A stretch of 64,000 nt of DNA from Selaginella moellendorffii (lineage: Eukaryota; Streptophyta; Lycopodiopsida; Selaginellales; Selaginellaceae). The stretch's first letter is position 1. Each line of letters starts with the position of its first letter. Both the position numbers and the translations under genes were made by a program. The notes under the pieces were generated by a model. It had not been told where the DNA came from. It did no database searches and worked only from the letters and a program-made list of their open reading frames with translations. Positions 32,792-47,682 of this stretch are shown one piece after another. The stretch lies in contig NW_003314265.1 of NCBI RefSeq assembly GCF_000143415.4, forward strand, positions 3,942,660 to 4,006,659. The letters are read 5' to 3'.

Positions 32792-34207
32792 ATGAGGCTC
32801 CTGGCGGCGTGCATCCCAGCGGCTCGGCGTGCCCCCATCCCCGGCTGGTCGCGAGGTCTCCAGGATCTCCGAGATCTGCGAGAGAAAGCAGCGGCGATTG
32901 CTGACGCCCAGCACAAGCAGCTGGAAGCCTTCTCACAGACGCCGCTGCTTGACGAGTCCGGGGGTAAGTTCCTGCAGCTGCCAAGAGTACTCACGGAGCT
33001 CTGGCGATACTCAGGAAAGCACGAGCCGCTGGTGTACATGAGGAGCTGCTATGGCAAAATCCTCGACTTGATCTGGGCGCACAGTGAGATGTCAGAGGTA
33101 GCTTCCGTGGTTGTGCTGGGCACGCCAGGGATCGGCAAGTCCGGCTTTCTCTTCGTTCTGTTGTGGGAGCTCCTTCACAAGCATTGCTGGAATCTCATCA
33201 TTCTCAAGTTCAGGGAATCCGAGAGGTACTATGCCTTTGACAAGGACGGCAAAGTTTCATCCACTATCGACCCCGTCGTTGCTGTGACTTGGGTGCATGC
33301 CGAAGAGAAATGCATGGTGTGGTACCTGGCAGACTGGAAGTTCACTAAAAACCACCGGAGCCTGCCTTGCAAGACCGTTATAGCAACCTTGTCAGAGCGC
33401 GAGCAGAAGCACCACCGAGATGATGTGATCAGGCTTTTTGTCCCGACTTGGTCTCGCGAAGAAATCCACACGCTCAATGATCGGGTGTTCAAGCATCCAA
33501 AGGCCGAGGTAGACGACAGGTTTGACAAGTGGGGAGGCATCCCGAGGCATGTGCTATCCAAGACTAGCATACATCAGCGGCAAGAGCTTGAGGACGCAAT
33601 TCACAGCGTTGCTTGCGCCGTGTGTGATAGCAAGAGGCTCTTTGTGGCCAATGCTGGCTATGCTTCAGATCTTGTCTACCACATAACAGTCAAGGATGAC
33701 AATGCTTACGCCATCGCCACCAAGAAGCTGGCCACGTCGTATGTCATAGACAAGCTGGCGGCGTTTCTTAACATTGACGTTCTAGACAGAGTTCTAAACT
33801 ACGATCGAGCCACAATAGATTCCGAGAACAGTGTGTACGCTGAGTTCTTTGACAGGAAGTTCCACCTACTGCTGCTGCATGGCTGCTGCGCGCTCTCTGT
33901 GACGATGAACAAGAAAGGCCCATCTGGGCCGGAGGAGCAGGCAAAGTCTTTCATCAAGGCTATGGATCTGATGCTTATTGAGACGGAGTTTCCGAAAGAT
34001 ATGACTCCGGAACAGCTTGATCACACTGTCATCAAGCCGAAGGATTGCGACAACACGGACTGGGACATCATCTGCGGCAGAAGAGTTCTCCAGCTGATGG
34101 TATCTGACAAGAGAAGAGACGAGGGGCTCTTCCCGTATGGCCAAAGGCCTGGCTGGACCAAAGCATTTGATTTCCTCCGGAGTGTGTACAAGGACGGCCG
34201 CTTGTAG
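32792..34207 (+). CDS. Crinkler/RHS-like P-loop NTPase, stop before an in-frame tail
   Basis: ATG 32792 opens 471 codons in one exon, GC-rich in sharp contrast to its AT-rich flanks. A Walker A motif GTPGIGKS is at residues 110-117. FVPTWSREEI (about 216) and the WGGIPRHVL block (about 247) are characteristic of the NTPase module shared by oomycete/fungal Crinklers and trypanosome RHS proteins. Comparative work has placed this module in some plants, Selaginella included, as far as I recall. The frame ends at TAG 34205-34207, but codons 34208-34387 continue open in the same frame (LVFVVPLVKFSTF ...) to TAG 34388. That tail resembles the usual C-terminal strand of the family. The cellular role in plants is unknown; a selfish-element or effector/defence role is inference. 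Confidence 0.72.
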   Translation: MRLLAACIPAARRAPIPGWSRGLQDLRDLREKAAAIADAQHKQLEAFSQTPLLDESGGKFLQLPRVLTELWRYSGKHEPLVYMRSCYGKILDLIWAHSEMSEVASVVVLGTPGIGKSGFLFVLLWELLHKHCWNLIILKFRESERYYAFDKDGKVSSTIDPVVAVTWVHAEEKCMVWYLADWKFTKNHRSLPCKTVIATLSEREQKHHRDDVIRLFVPTWSREEIHTLNDRVFKHPKAEVDDRFDKWGGIPRHVLSKTSIHQRQELEDAIHSVACAVCDSKRLFVANAGYASDLVYHITVKDDNAYAIATKKLATSYVIDKLAAFLNIDVLDRVLNYDRATIDSENSVYAEFFDRKFHLLLLHGCCALSVTMNKKGPSGPEEQAKSFIKAMDLMLIETEFPKDMTPEQLDHTVIKPKDCDNTDWDIICGRRVLQLMVSDKRRDEGLFPYGQRPGWTKAFDFLRSVYKDGRL

Positions 34208-34390
34208 CTTGTGTTTGTGGTTCCACTGGTCAAATTCAGCACGTTCAGCGTCACTGTCCATGGGGAAACTTTGGGCGACACAAGGTTGAGAATCATGAAC
34301 GACTATGCAGCTGCTGGAATCGAGGTAAAGAAGGTCAGCTGCTATTTGGGAGGCAGAGAGGAGAACTACAATTTCTCTTCTTTTTCGTAG
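34208..34390 (+). pseudogene. In-frame continuation of the Crinkler-like gene after a TAG
   Basis: Sixty codons follow the TAG without a further stop, reading LVFVVPLVKFSTF and then IEVKKVSCYLGGREENYN. The FVVP strand fits the C-terminus of RHS/CRN proteins. A single point change can explain the interruption, though the 471-residue form could also be the real product. Confidence 0.6.
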
Positions 34391-34710
34391 TTAGATATTT
34401 AGAACGAACATGGTCATTATCAAACATTATTCAGTCACACTAAAGGATATAATGGTACAGAAAAGTCATAAAAGTGATTAGATTTTTTAAATTTTATACA
34501 TAAATGTCAAAGGTGACTATTTGCTGTAAACCTGTTCACCTGTAGAATTAGTTGACTGTGTAAGAGATCTAAATTTGTCAACTTTGAAGAACACTGAATT
34601 GGAATGGAAATCTATTGAAAAAGTCTATTTCTTTTTTAACTCCTTCATCATGCTATAAATCTTTTATAAGCATTTGTTTTGGTACAAGGTTTAGCACCTT
34701 TTGAAAGTGA
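34374..34710. repeat. Dispersed repeat, copy B (matches 6173-6660)
   Basis: See copy A near 6.2 kb. Here the repeat overlaps the end of the in-frame tail and continues into the AT-rich 3' flank. Confidence 0.7.
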
Positions 34711-36117
34711 TAGAATAAAAGTAACTAAGTCTCACATGTAATGAAGCATAGTAGGTGGTTTCAAGTTTTGTAATGGAGTCACATGGGAGGCAAATGGCTC
34801 AAAAGTATTACCAACTGTTTGTGCTCATAATTTTGCTCATTTTTCTTTATGAGAATGTGCTTTTGATATTGTTTTAGTCCTTATGGGATATTAAGGAATG
34901 TATATATATGTTTTATCAATCCAAAGTACTCATTACATTAATAGAAATACAATTGTTGTTCAATAGTTAAGCACACTTCAATAAATGTTATTAAACACAA
35001 AATCCTTGAGGATGAGGTGAGGTTTGGTCCTTCAATCCCCATTACTCCCTACTCTTATATTCAAGATTTTAGAGACCTTAGAATCTCCTCTAGCTCTACC
35101 ACCTCACAAGCTCTAATCTATATTAGTACCCTAATTGCCTTTTTGATTATAAGTTTGTGCAAAATATGCATTAGCTATGGCCACAAAAATGCTCTCTAGG
35201 AAGCTATTTCATTGACCATTGACCAGATTTTAATCTTGTGATTTTTATCTTGTTTAATTCTATTAAGAGTTGTGCTGGAAAACAAAATATAGATGCAACA
35301 CTAATAAAAAAAATTCAAACCCCCTCCTCATTGTAGTATACCCAAAGTTGGTCTCGACCCTTCCAAACAGTGACTGGCCAATTGGCCAACTGTAGTTATC
35401 GACTAGTCATAGAAGTGTAGAACAATTGATTGGTTCATAAAGTTTTCTTGATTAAAATTTTTTTTATAGTAAAACTAAACTAATAAAAGAACAAAAACAA
35501 AACCATTAGAATTTAACTATTATTCATTTTTTTCAACATCTTTGGCAACTTTTTCATTATCTTTGACATCTTTCTTAACAATCTTTACATTTTTATTTGG
35601 AAGATTTTCCTTAATAAATTTTTTATACCAAGAGACTTAAGCCTAGTTTATTTGTCTACAATCTTCATCTATTGTAGTTCAATTGCAATTGTGTCAAAAT
35701 CAATCTAAAAACTTCATTCCTTCACTTTAAATATGATTGTTCCACTTTGGTGTTGCTATGCACATAATCAACTTCTTTAAGTTTTCAGGAAGTAAATGAT
35801 TGCTTTGGATTAAATTTTAATGTTCCAATTTCACTCATATAGAGAACAACACACTCCTTAGCTCAATACATGAAGTGTTAACTTCCTCAACTCAAGCATC
35901 TCATATCTATAGGATTCCCACAGGAATTTCTTTTTTGCTTTGCTCTTCAACAAATTTTGATAGTTCTTTTAAATTTTTATTGAAACATATTGAATTGTTC
36001 ATCCAACATTTCTTTTACCCGAGTGTCCTCATGGCAATAAAGTGATAAGTAATCCATCCAACCATTTTTTACCTTAACATCTAAGTTTTGCTCAAGGTAT
36101 GAAGGATTCAAAGTATG
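34711..36117. other. AT-rich spacer
   Basis: I recognise no gene or element end. It is low-complexity AT-rich sequence with many stops in all frames. Confidence 0.5.
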
Positions 36118-37274
36118 TGTAGTGTTATGCATATAACTATGCATGCACGTGGCTTTTACCCTTTATCCTATGGTTATTTACCATAGGATAACCACGAAAT
36201 GGAACCTAAATCCTCTATGTGCCACGTGTCACATGCCATGTGTCCAAAGGACAGTGGTGTGGAACTCAAGTTTCAAGGCCTTGGGCCACTAAACGAAGGA
36301 ATGGTGCCAATCTCCTTAGCTAGAAGCCAAGGAGCGAAGGAACTGGACCACAGAGCAACTCTCAAGCATATAGCTCAAGGAGTGAAGGGACAGGAGCACG
36401 AAGCAACTTGAAATAGTCCTAGAGCATCTAGCATCCCAATGCCAGAACCAGCACACAAAACGGAGCCAAATGGAATCTGGCACCATTTTAGTATACTGGT
36501 GACTTAACGCGAGGATATGGGTACTCCACCAACTAGTATAATATGGAGTTTAGGCTTAAACCCAAGCTAGATGCAGAATAAAGACAGGCATGCAAGCAAA
36601 AGCTAGACTATGCCTCAAGTTAGTCAGCCATGCCTGATCTACCCACTATACCTATTATACATTTGAAACCCCCCACTGCCCCCCTTCTGAAGAACGCACA
36701 CTTTGGGCTTTCACCCCAATCCTCCCTTAGTATCATGAGTTAGTCTCTGGGACAAGTTTGAAACTTACTAAATATGGAATATCTTTAGATTGCAAAGATT
36801 GCAAATTTGGACACAGGATGAACACCATTAAGTTCAAAACAATCTCTACATTTCGTAGATATGCCAAATAAACAAATCTAAACACTTTCCATAAATAGTA
36901 TTTGGGACCGAAATGAGACTAACACAAAGGGCATGATAGCGAGGGTGTTTGGTAGACACAATAAGCTATCATCCAACGTTATTGAGGGACTAGTCTCAAT
37001 ATAGGAGGGTTCTTGTCAAGCCAGTGCAAGACAGAGCAAAAGAGAACTAAAAGGCTAGGCCAAGTATGCTTGGCAAAATAGACACTTAGGAATTCTGTCT
37101 TTATGTTCATCCGGCCAAGTATAGATGTAAAGTCCAATTTACTAACACTTGAACAAAAAGGGCTGATAAAGGGTCTAGTAATATCGACCTCCTGCCGTCA
37201 TGACAGTAAGGAAAGAGTGTCCATAAAGACTAGCCGATAGATAACTTTCAATACCCGAAGTCACATTTGTGACA
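36118..37274 (-). repeat. LTR of the TGTC-family LARD, inverted copy
   Basis: Read on the minus strand it starts TGTCACAAATGTGACTTCGG at 37274 and ends near 36118. It aligns with 51825-52958 and 57942-59088. An extra short stretch (about 36123-36140) interrupts its last bases. No primer site adjoins 36118, so this is the element's 3' LTR. The polypurine tract lies at 37275-37292. Confidence 0.85.
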
Positions 37275-39188
37275 CTCTCCCCCCCTTAGGGAAGATTGAC
37301 ATCCTCGTTGATGCATACTCGAGTCTAGACCATTGCCAAGGAAACAACTCTGGAAAAAGTTCACGGTGATCACACGATGTGAAAAATGCACCAATTTAAA
37401 TGAGTTAGGAAGCAATCTCTGTGTCTAACACAGATACATTACTAGCTCAGACACTTGACAGGGAAAGGACTAATGGAGTCAGCCTGCTACTTTGGGTGTC
37501 ACCTAGCTTATAAAAGTGTGATATGCCCCTACCTGTAGGGATATAAAGAGAGAAGCCAAAGGCCCCAGCCCTCCTAAGCAAAAAAACCAAACCCATCGGT
37601 AAAGTTAAAATAGACTACTATAAATAGGTAGTTAGAGTTGTTTACATGGTCACACCCTTTATAACAGAATAATGAACATCGACAGAGAGGTGGGTGATGT
37701 GATCAGTCGACAATAGCTATAACTAAAGATTTCACTATGCACATGAAGTGCCGAAGCTAGTCTGCCTATACTGGCCCAAACTCAAAGATCAATAGATGGA
37801 CAATATCAAAGGCATAGACAATGATATCTTAGAGACTTAATTATCAGTGAATAAAGCTTATTTTAGAACACAAAAGTATTCCAAGTAAGTTATCATCCGA
37901 TAAACTAGTATTATAGTATAAGAACAACCAAGATCAACATGATTGAAAAACATAGGATTCACTATCTAACAAAATTCAATAGTAAGTGTATCATCAAGAA
38001 AACTCAATGATAATATATAACTATCAAAAAATTTAGATAACATACTAAACAACTTACAAAAGACAACTAAAAGAACACAAAGTATCATTAACTAACAAGA
38101 AAAATATTTGTGAATGTATCACCCGAAGGAAATAATATCTGAATCTATCAAAGTGAACTTGAGCAACAATCAACAAAACAGAATGAATGCAATAAGATCA
38201 ACAAACACTCATTCATGCTAACTATCACACTAGTCAAGCTAAATAGATCATGGTCAATAATACCAAGGAAACAGAGTTGCTCAAGCAAGTGTCACCAACA
38301 TCCTACTAATATCTCAAACCCAATAGACCAATCCAAAGCAAACCACAAAGAATATGTGGGAATGCAAAAAACCATAAGCCATCAAAGAGAATAACTAACT
38401 ATCATGAAAGATCATCAATCATTTCATCAATGAAAAAATGCATAATCATCGTTGTAAAAAGAATCTACCATCTCGAAAAATGGTAAATCATTCTAAATCA
38501 ACAATAATCAAGCAAAACTTTTTGACAAGAATAATCAACTATCCTAGATGATAGTCAATCATCACCAATGATTGTCAGATGCAAATATTAACTTTAACAT
38601 CTAAGCTAATAAGCCAAAATGCTTTCCCTAATAACTCCTAACAAATGGGTATGAGCTTTCATAAGCATGAAAACTCAAAGAACCAAAAGTTTGAAGAAGC
38701 CTATAGTTAAGTCTTGTGTAACAATGATTATAAGTTTTTCATGAACTAACTTCAATGCTAAAGAAGAAATCATGGCACAACTTATAATATCCTCCTCAAC
38801 ACGTCCATAAGTTAAACTTTATAATGCCAAATCTAATGAAGAGCATTTTTGTATCAATCCAAAAGCTAAGCATAACAAAGATATGCTCAACAAGTGATCA
38901 CCAAACGATCCTCTATAAATTCATTTATAGCAAGATGTAACTCACTTCATAACAAGCACGAAAATAATCATTAATGATCAATATATTCTAACTCAAATCC
39001 AATAAAGATTCAAACATCTTCAATATTGATCACTAACTCTTCCTCTTGTAAAGCTAATGTATTCCATGACCAAATCACTTTTCAAGGAAAAGCTAAAACT
39101 CAACCCCTACTAAACAATCTTGTCTAGAACATAATTAACTCAACTTGCCACTCAGTTCATTTGAATGCTAATATAGTTGTTAACTAGC
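37275..39188 (-). mobile_element. Internal part of the inverted TGTC-family LARD (first piece)
   Basis: The reverse complement matches the 3' internal region of the plus-strand copies (for example 56470-57940). It has no ORF worth calling. It is broken at 39194 by the second LTR family and resumes at 47289-47682, where it is truncated against a plus-strand LTR piece. Confidence 0.8.
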
Positions 39189-39193
39189 AAATT

Positions 39194-40934
39194 GTGAGAC
39201 ACAAATCCCTAAGCCCTAAAGTGGAGCCGAAAGGGTGCCATGTGGTAGTGGCCGAAGCAAAAGCCAAACAAGCGTAACACATTTGGACTAAAAGGCTCCG
39301 ATTTGAGAGGTTGAGAGTGGGAGTGGAACTCCCAATGAAGTGCTCAAGGAATGAGCATGAAGCGAGCAATAAGCGAGGCTCCAAAAAGGGACCCAAAAGG
39401 ACCAACACATGACATGTGGAAGTGTCCGAGGTGGACCGAGACGGAGTCCAAGATGAAGTTTGAGGTGGACCGAGACGGAGTCCAAGATGAAGTTTGAGGT
39501 GGACCGAGACGGAGTCCGAGATGGAGTTCAAGATGGACTGAGACGGAGTCCGAGATGGAGTCCGAGGTGGACCGAGACGGAGTCCGAGATGGAGTCCGAG
39601 ATGGACTGAGACGGAGTCCGAGATGGAGTCTGAGATGAAGTCCGAGGTGGACCGAGACGGAGTCCGAGATGGAGTCCGAGATGGACCAAGACGGAGTCCG
39701 AGATGGACCGAGACGGAGTCCGAGATGGAGTCCAAGATGGACCGAGACGGAGTCCGAGATGGAGTCCGCAATGGAGTCCGAGATGGACCCAAGATGGAAT
39801 CTGAGATGGAGTCCGAGAAGGACCCGAGATGGAATCCGAGGTCGAGACCGAGACCGAGTCCAAGTCCGAGTCCGAGTCTGAGTCCGAGTCCGAGTCCGAG
39901 TCCGAGTCTGAGTCCGAGTCCGAGTCCGAGTTCGAGTTCGAGTCTGAGAGGGTGAAAGCCCAAAGCGTTCGTCTCCCAGACCTTGGGGGGTTTGGTGAGC
40001 TCCAAAAGTATAGTATGGGGGTTGGAGCCCAGTGGAGCCAGTTTGGCCAGGTAGGGCCAGTTTGGCCCAAGAAGGCCATACCCAGTGTTGGGTGATGAAC
40101 TGAGTCCAAGACTAGAGTGAATACAGACCGACAAGCGGGGTAGCTTGGTGAATTGTTCAAGAGCCGACTCTAGTTCCCCCGGGAGATCGAATGGTCGATG
40201 CTCCTAGTCCAAGTGTGGGTGGCACTACCTACTTGGATATCTGGTGTGGCTCAATGGAACCTCGCTCTAAGCCCATGGCTAGAGCACCCAAAGGCGGAAG
40301 GTGGGGAGAGTACCCATGAGGCCCATGTAGGGCCACGGTGTTTTGAAATGTTGTCCCAAAGGCCCAAATTGTGGAAAGGAAGAGGAGTAATCCTTTGGTG
40401 TAGTGACCAAGGATACAGTTGAGTGGTGAGGAAGTCCCAGAGGACCATGGGACTTAGTGGTCTAGCCTATGGGCCTCGATCCAGTGGCAGTGTTGGCGAA
40501 CACGGCCATGGGCAGAAAGGGACTTGGTGAAGACCGGAAAAGGGATATTGGGGAAGGCTATTCCCCATGTCTGTGGGCATCCTAAGGATGCTAAAGAGTG
40601 GATCTGGAATGATCACTCATGGACGGATGGCCCAGTCCTTGAGAGATGGGACTGTGATGCAAGTGGTGTTAGACCACCGGTGTGACCAAGGTAAAGGGGC
40701 ATAGCCTTAGCGTAATGGGCCGATATGTCGGTGGTACCTTGGGGTGTCGGTCATGGGATCGGACACGCAGAGCACTTGGATCAAGTGCAAAGGTTGAGTG
40801 GCGGGGATGCCATTCTCAGGGCTAGCAAGCCCAAGTCTGAAATAGGACTTATGGAGGTTGTGAGTGAGACTCTTCCAAGTGGTTAGAGGTGTGGTTAAGT
40901 GACTAAAGTAGAATGGAAAATTTAGTCGCTTACA
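39194..40934 (+). repeat. 5' LTR of the CAAAT-flanked element
   Basis: About 39420-39950 is a minisatellite: GGACCGAGACGGAGTCCGA-like units pass into a plain CCGAGT hexamer run. The open frames on both strands here (Ser/Asp, Leu/Gly, Glu/Ser) are artefacts of the repeat. Confidence 0.9.
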
Positions 40935-43900
40935 ACTTGGTATCGGAGCTGTTCCTTAGTCTGACTCTTATTGGTGGCCAAGCATATCACCACTTGTATT
41001 GGAGTTGGAAGGTCCTAGATATGGACCTATCCTCGAGGAGTAGCATGTCGAGAGGACATGGCTCTCCACTCAAGTTCATGCGTGAACTTGTGCACGATGT
41101 GGTGGATGGAAGAGGGCCAGTAAGGGAACGACTTTGGGATCTTGGGAACAGTATAAGGGTTTCCTCAGAGAGCTGAGGATGTGATCCAGATGAGCGTTTG
41201 ACACAGCAAACGAGCTAATGTAGTTGTGGTAAACAACTATAGTTGGGATCACGGGAAAGATGCGGACTCCAAAACAATAAAGGAGTCACAAGATTACCTT
41301 TATATGGTTGAGGCTGGTATTCATAAATTTGAGACCAGAATTGTTGACCATGGGAGGTCAAATACAGAAGAGGACACAAGTCCTTGAAATGGTAGCCGGG
41401 GTTACCTCTAATAAATGCTGGAACAACCCAAGGAGTTGGGGGTGTACTTAAAGATGAGTTGCTATTCTCATCATATGGACAAGTGGTCATGAGGGGCAAA
41501 GGTTAGCCCCAAGAAAATCATCAAGTGTCGGAGTAATACTTGCAAAGATTGTCCTTGTGGGTAGGACATAAATACAAGAAGTTGTATTCCAGCGAGTTGG
41601 CACCTCGAAGACTAAGACCTCGCAAGTTGTTGGAGTAGCAAAGTCCAAAATGCTGGATGACTCAAGCGGAGTCAGGGAATGGTCCTAAGGGATTGGTTGG
41701 AGCATTTGGACCGAAGTGTATGATGCCCCATGAGGTATGGGGAGGATCATAAGATCCAAGTATGAGAACAGTAGGTATCTCATTGATGGCAGAATGTGCC
41801 ATACTAAAGTTGTGGGAAAGATGTTCCCAGAAGAAAGCAACTTTGGCCCAGAGTTGGGTGCAAACACTATGGTGCAGTGCTAACGGATAGTTAGTATGAG
41901 GAACAACTATATAGGTCTTGGCAAAGACCTAGACACTAATAAGTAATGTCATAAGGGTAGGCTCGTGGGGCTGATGGTGTGGAGACACCAAATGTGCCAA
42001 GGTGTGATACCTGGAGGTTATGATGGTGGGTTCATAAGAACCCCTTGCCAAGGGAATCCCAACGGAAGCGGAAATGGCATAACCTAAGCTGGAAGGCATG
42101 CGATTGGAGTGTGGTGACCCAAATAATGATGGAAGTGTGGAAGCACCAAGCAATGAGTTGTAGGACTTGATAACTATGGGGCAACTAAACAAGAGGTGTA
42201 AGATAATTGGTTAAATGGGTAGAAGGTAGTTACCCAAGACTTCTTAATGGCATAAGGAAGTTAGATATACCCTTACGGGGGATAAATTGCTTATGTTGCG
42301 ATATAATAAGTCAATGTCGTAAATAAGAATGCTCATTGTCAGGAGGCCATCATTGGGACACCCAAACACTCTAGAACACCAGGAGGTGGTGTTTCGTGTC
42401 GCAAGGGCAATAGATAAAGCCTAAGGGACTAAGTCCCTAGCAAATGATGGATAGTAGGTGCTATCCAAATGTCCAAGGTTGTGGAGACAGGAGAATACTG
42501 TCTACCCGAATTGGACAAAACCAAAAATGGAATTTTGGCAAGGCTAGTGATGGGCATGTAAGGGCCCATAAGCAGCAACGTTAATCCCAATGTGTGGGAT
42601 TATAAGGTGAGCATGCCCAAGATTGAGGAACCACTCCCTAGGCTATCGGGTAGGTTCATCCCTAAGAATACTTGCTAAGGCATAGTAAAATGTGCAAAGC
42701 TATCCTTCTAGTCTGGAGGAGAATAACCAAAGGAAACATATGGGGCCAAAAGGCAAGTAGTATTGGGATGGAACTGAACCATAGAAATTGAAGGGCATAT
42801 CCAACAGTAGTTATGCAAGTTGGGAGTGGAGAATCAAGAGGGTGCTCGAGGATGTTGTTGCTAGCAACTGTGATGCTATGGAGAGTCTAAAATATGGAAT
42901 TGTCCATGTTAGACTATATGGCAACTATAAAGTTTGCGAAAAGGGAGGCCTTAGCAAGCTAAGAAACAAAATTCCTTCAAGGTTCCCAAAGACGATTCTA
43001 GGTAGCTTAATACCTAAAAAGGCCAAGTGTAAATGGTTCATGAAACGCGCGAAATCAGAGTGGCACAGCAGAAGCGTGGTTTTGAAGCTTACCATGAGGC
43101 AAAGCTATCAAGGTTAGGGAAGTAGTTCCCGAGGGTCCAAAGAGAGGGCTTTGAACGAAAGTCGATGGCCAAGAACTTTCACGCTTATGCAGGAACCATG
43201 TTACAGTGGTCGGAGGATTTGCCAAGCGAGATTGGTAAGTCAGGGGAACAAATGCCCTAGTTGAAGGTGATAACTTCAAAAAGGGTGGGCTATGGGGCCG
43301 AGCATGGAGGAGTCCATGCATGATCACAGACTTGTCAAGCGAGAGGACTTGGCAGTGCGCAGGAATTAGGTTCCTGAGTTGTGATCTGTAACGCGCTTTA
43401 AATATAAGTTGGTGCACTGGCGTGGGGAGTCACGCCAGGCATCCGGTGTGATGCCGTCCGTAGATGCATATACGGAGGTTAGGTGCGAGTCCCGACCCTC
43501 TAGTGCTTGGGTTCGAGTCCCAAATCACTAGGGCGTGGTGATGGTTTAGAATATGAGGACACTCATTTTTCGGTGGTCATGGACTCTCAGTGAGGAGACT
43601 GGTTTGGGCACACCGCCAAGTGAGGGATGCCTCGGAGTCATGATGCACAGTTAGATTGCTTAGAGTGAAAGCTCGGCATATCTAACTTGAACACTTTGGT
43701 GCAAAGGGCACCAAGGACGTAGTGAATGAGATGGGGACACCCAGTCTCAATTGCTATGGATCCTTGGCCGGAAGGGCTGGCTTGGGCGCACCGCCAAGTG
43801 TGGGGGATGCCCCCATGGTCATAGTCAACAACATGGAGGGGTCTAGAAGACTTAGTTCCTATGGGTAGACCTATTAAGGGGTTAAGATGAGATCACTAGG

Positions 43901-44998
43901 TGATCTTGTGGCTAAATAAGGACAAGGTCTTTGTTTGGGTTAAGGGATATGATTCCTAGTTTAAAGTGTTGATTTAAACTATTGATAATAGTGTGGCTTT
44001 GTCAAGGTGACCAAGTGGGAAGAACATCTAAGGGAAATGAGCTATGTCAATGTTATGGCATAGTAAGTCCAAGGAAGGTAGTCTCTATAAGAGATCCAAG
44101 AAAGGATCTCAAAAGTTGGGCCGTGGGTAGAACCCACAGCAGAAAATGTTAAAGAAACATACTAGGGGTGAACACCCTCTGGACTTGGCAAAGCAAAGTG
44201 TTTGCTATGGAACTAAAAGGAAACCTCGAAAATGGAGGTAGCGATCCTATATTGCTGGATGCAACAATCAAGGATAGGAGCAAAAGACTAGTGGCTAAGA
44301 AAAGAGCCATGGGAATCCTGGGAAAGAATCCAAATGGCAAAGTTAGGCCGAGAACACTAATGTGTTAGGTGCTAGCGGATTGTGGGAAAGGCAAAATTTC
44401 CCTAAGGGTGGATTCCCAACCGCTCCAATTTGGTGAAGTGGATGCTCCAAAGAGGGGAGCGGTAAGGTAGCCAAATAATAGGGCTGTGGGCAGCCCTAGC
44501 ACCAATTATGATAACTGAAACTTAGTGTCAAAGGTGGCATGATATCGGAGAGAGGATGATGGTATCCTCAAGTAAAGAACTTTTTAGGATAGGGAAGTGG
44601 AGTTGCACCATGTGCAACGTAAGGTGTTGGAGACACCTAGGAAATTGACTCTGAGAAGTCAAAACTAAAAGTCCCAAAGTGCAAGGTTATGTCAATGGAA
44701 TCTGAGACTACTTAAGAATGAGTAGTGGAATTGAGTTAGAGAAGGAGTCTCTAACAGGTTTAGCGAGAACTGAACCAATAAAAGGGTGCAAACCACCCTA
44801 GGTGGTCGAATGAGTCTCTATATTGGAGAGACTATGCTCCTTAGAGGATGGACAAGGCATGGTGCGCCTTTGGTGTCAAACCATAGACAAATATTGGCCG
44901 GGGGCCAAAGATGGAAATGGTAATACATGTGGGGGTTACTTTATAAAAGGGTTTACCGTTCGATGAGGACATCGAACTTCGTCTATAGGTGGTGAAGT
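40935..44998 (+). other. Internal region of the CAAAT-flanked element, non-coding
   Basis: The longest frames (about 110 codons at 42788 and 120 on the minus strand at 43417) show no retroelement or other domain. At 43480-43530 there are two tRNA-like boxes: GGTGCGAGTCC and an exact B-box-type GGTTCGAGTCC within a T-arm-like hairpin (TTGGG / CCCAA). Confidence 0.6.
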
Positions 44999-47288
<2,290 letters not shown>

Positions 47289-47682
47289 CAAATGCACAAA
47301 TGCCAATAACATAAAGTTACAACTAAACCATCAACATTATCTTCATCGAGACTAATGAAACTCAATACCAATCCTAGGAAGAGACATCTTATTTCATTCA
47401 AATCTCAACATAAAAAATGTCAACGACAAAGCATCATTTCAATACTATCAACATTAGAACAAAGCTACTAGAAAACAAGAGTGAATCATCACTCAAAGTT
47501 CTATAGCAACTAAGCTAACCAAAGTCAAAGATACTTTACTCAATATCTAAGATTAATCCTTCAACAATATTCAGCTATAGATAATATATCATCAAGAAGT
47601 GATTCACCACATCCAAGACTCAATGAAATCTAACACTATGGACTAAACGTAACCAAAATGATATAAAAAACGGTAGAGTCGA
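47289..47682 (-). mobile_element. Inverted TGTC-family LARD, second piece, truncated
   Basis: The reverse complement corresponds to about 50940-51340 of the plus-strand copy. It ends abruptly at about 47682 at a junction with a plus-strand LTR fragment, so this is a head-to-head rearrangement point. Confidence 0.75.

Noticed and set aside
36199-36411. 70-codon frame with MEPKSSMCHVSHAM
   Set aside because: It recurs in every LTR copy of the TGTC family and is broken in most, so it is LTR sequence.
39184-40160. 316- and 210-codon minus-strand frames
   Set aside because: They lie in the LTR minisatellite and translate repeat units only. The same frames recur in the other LTR.
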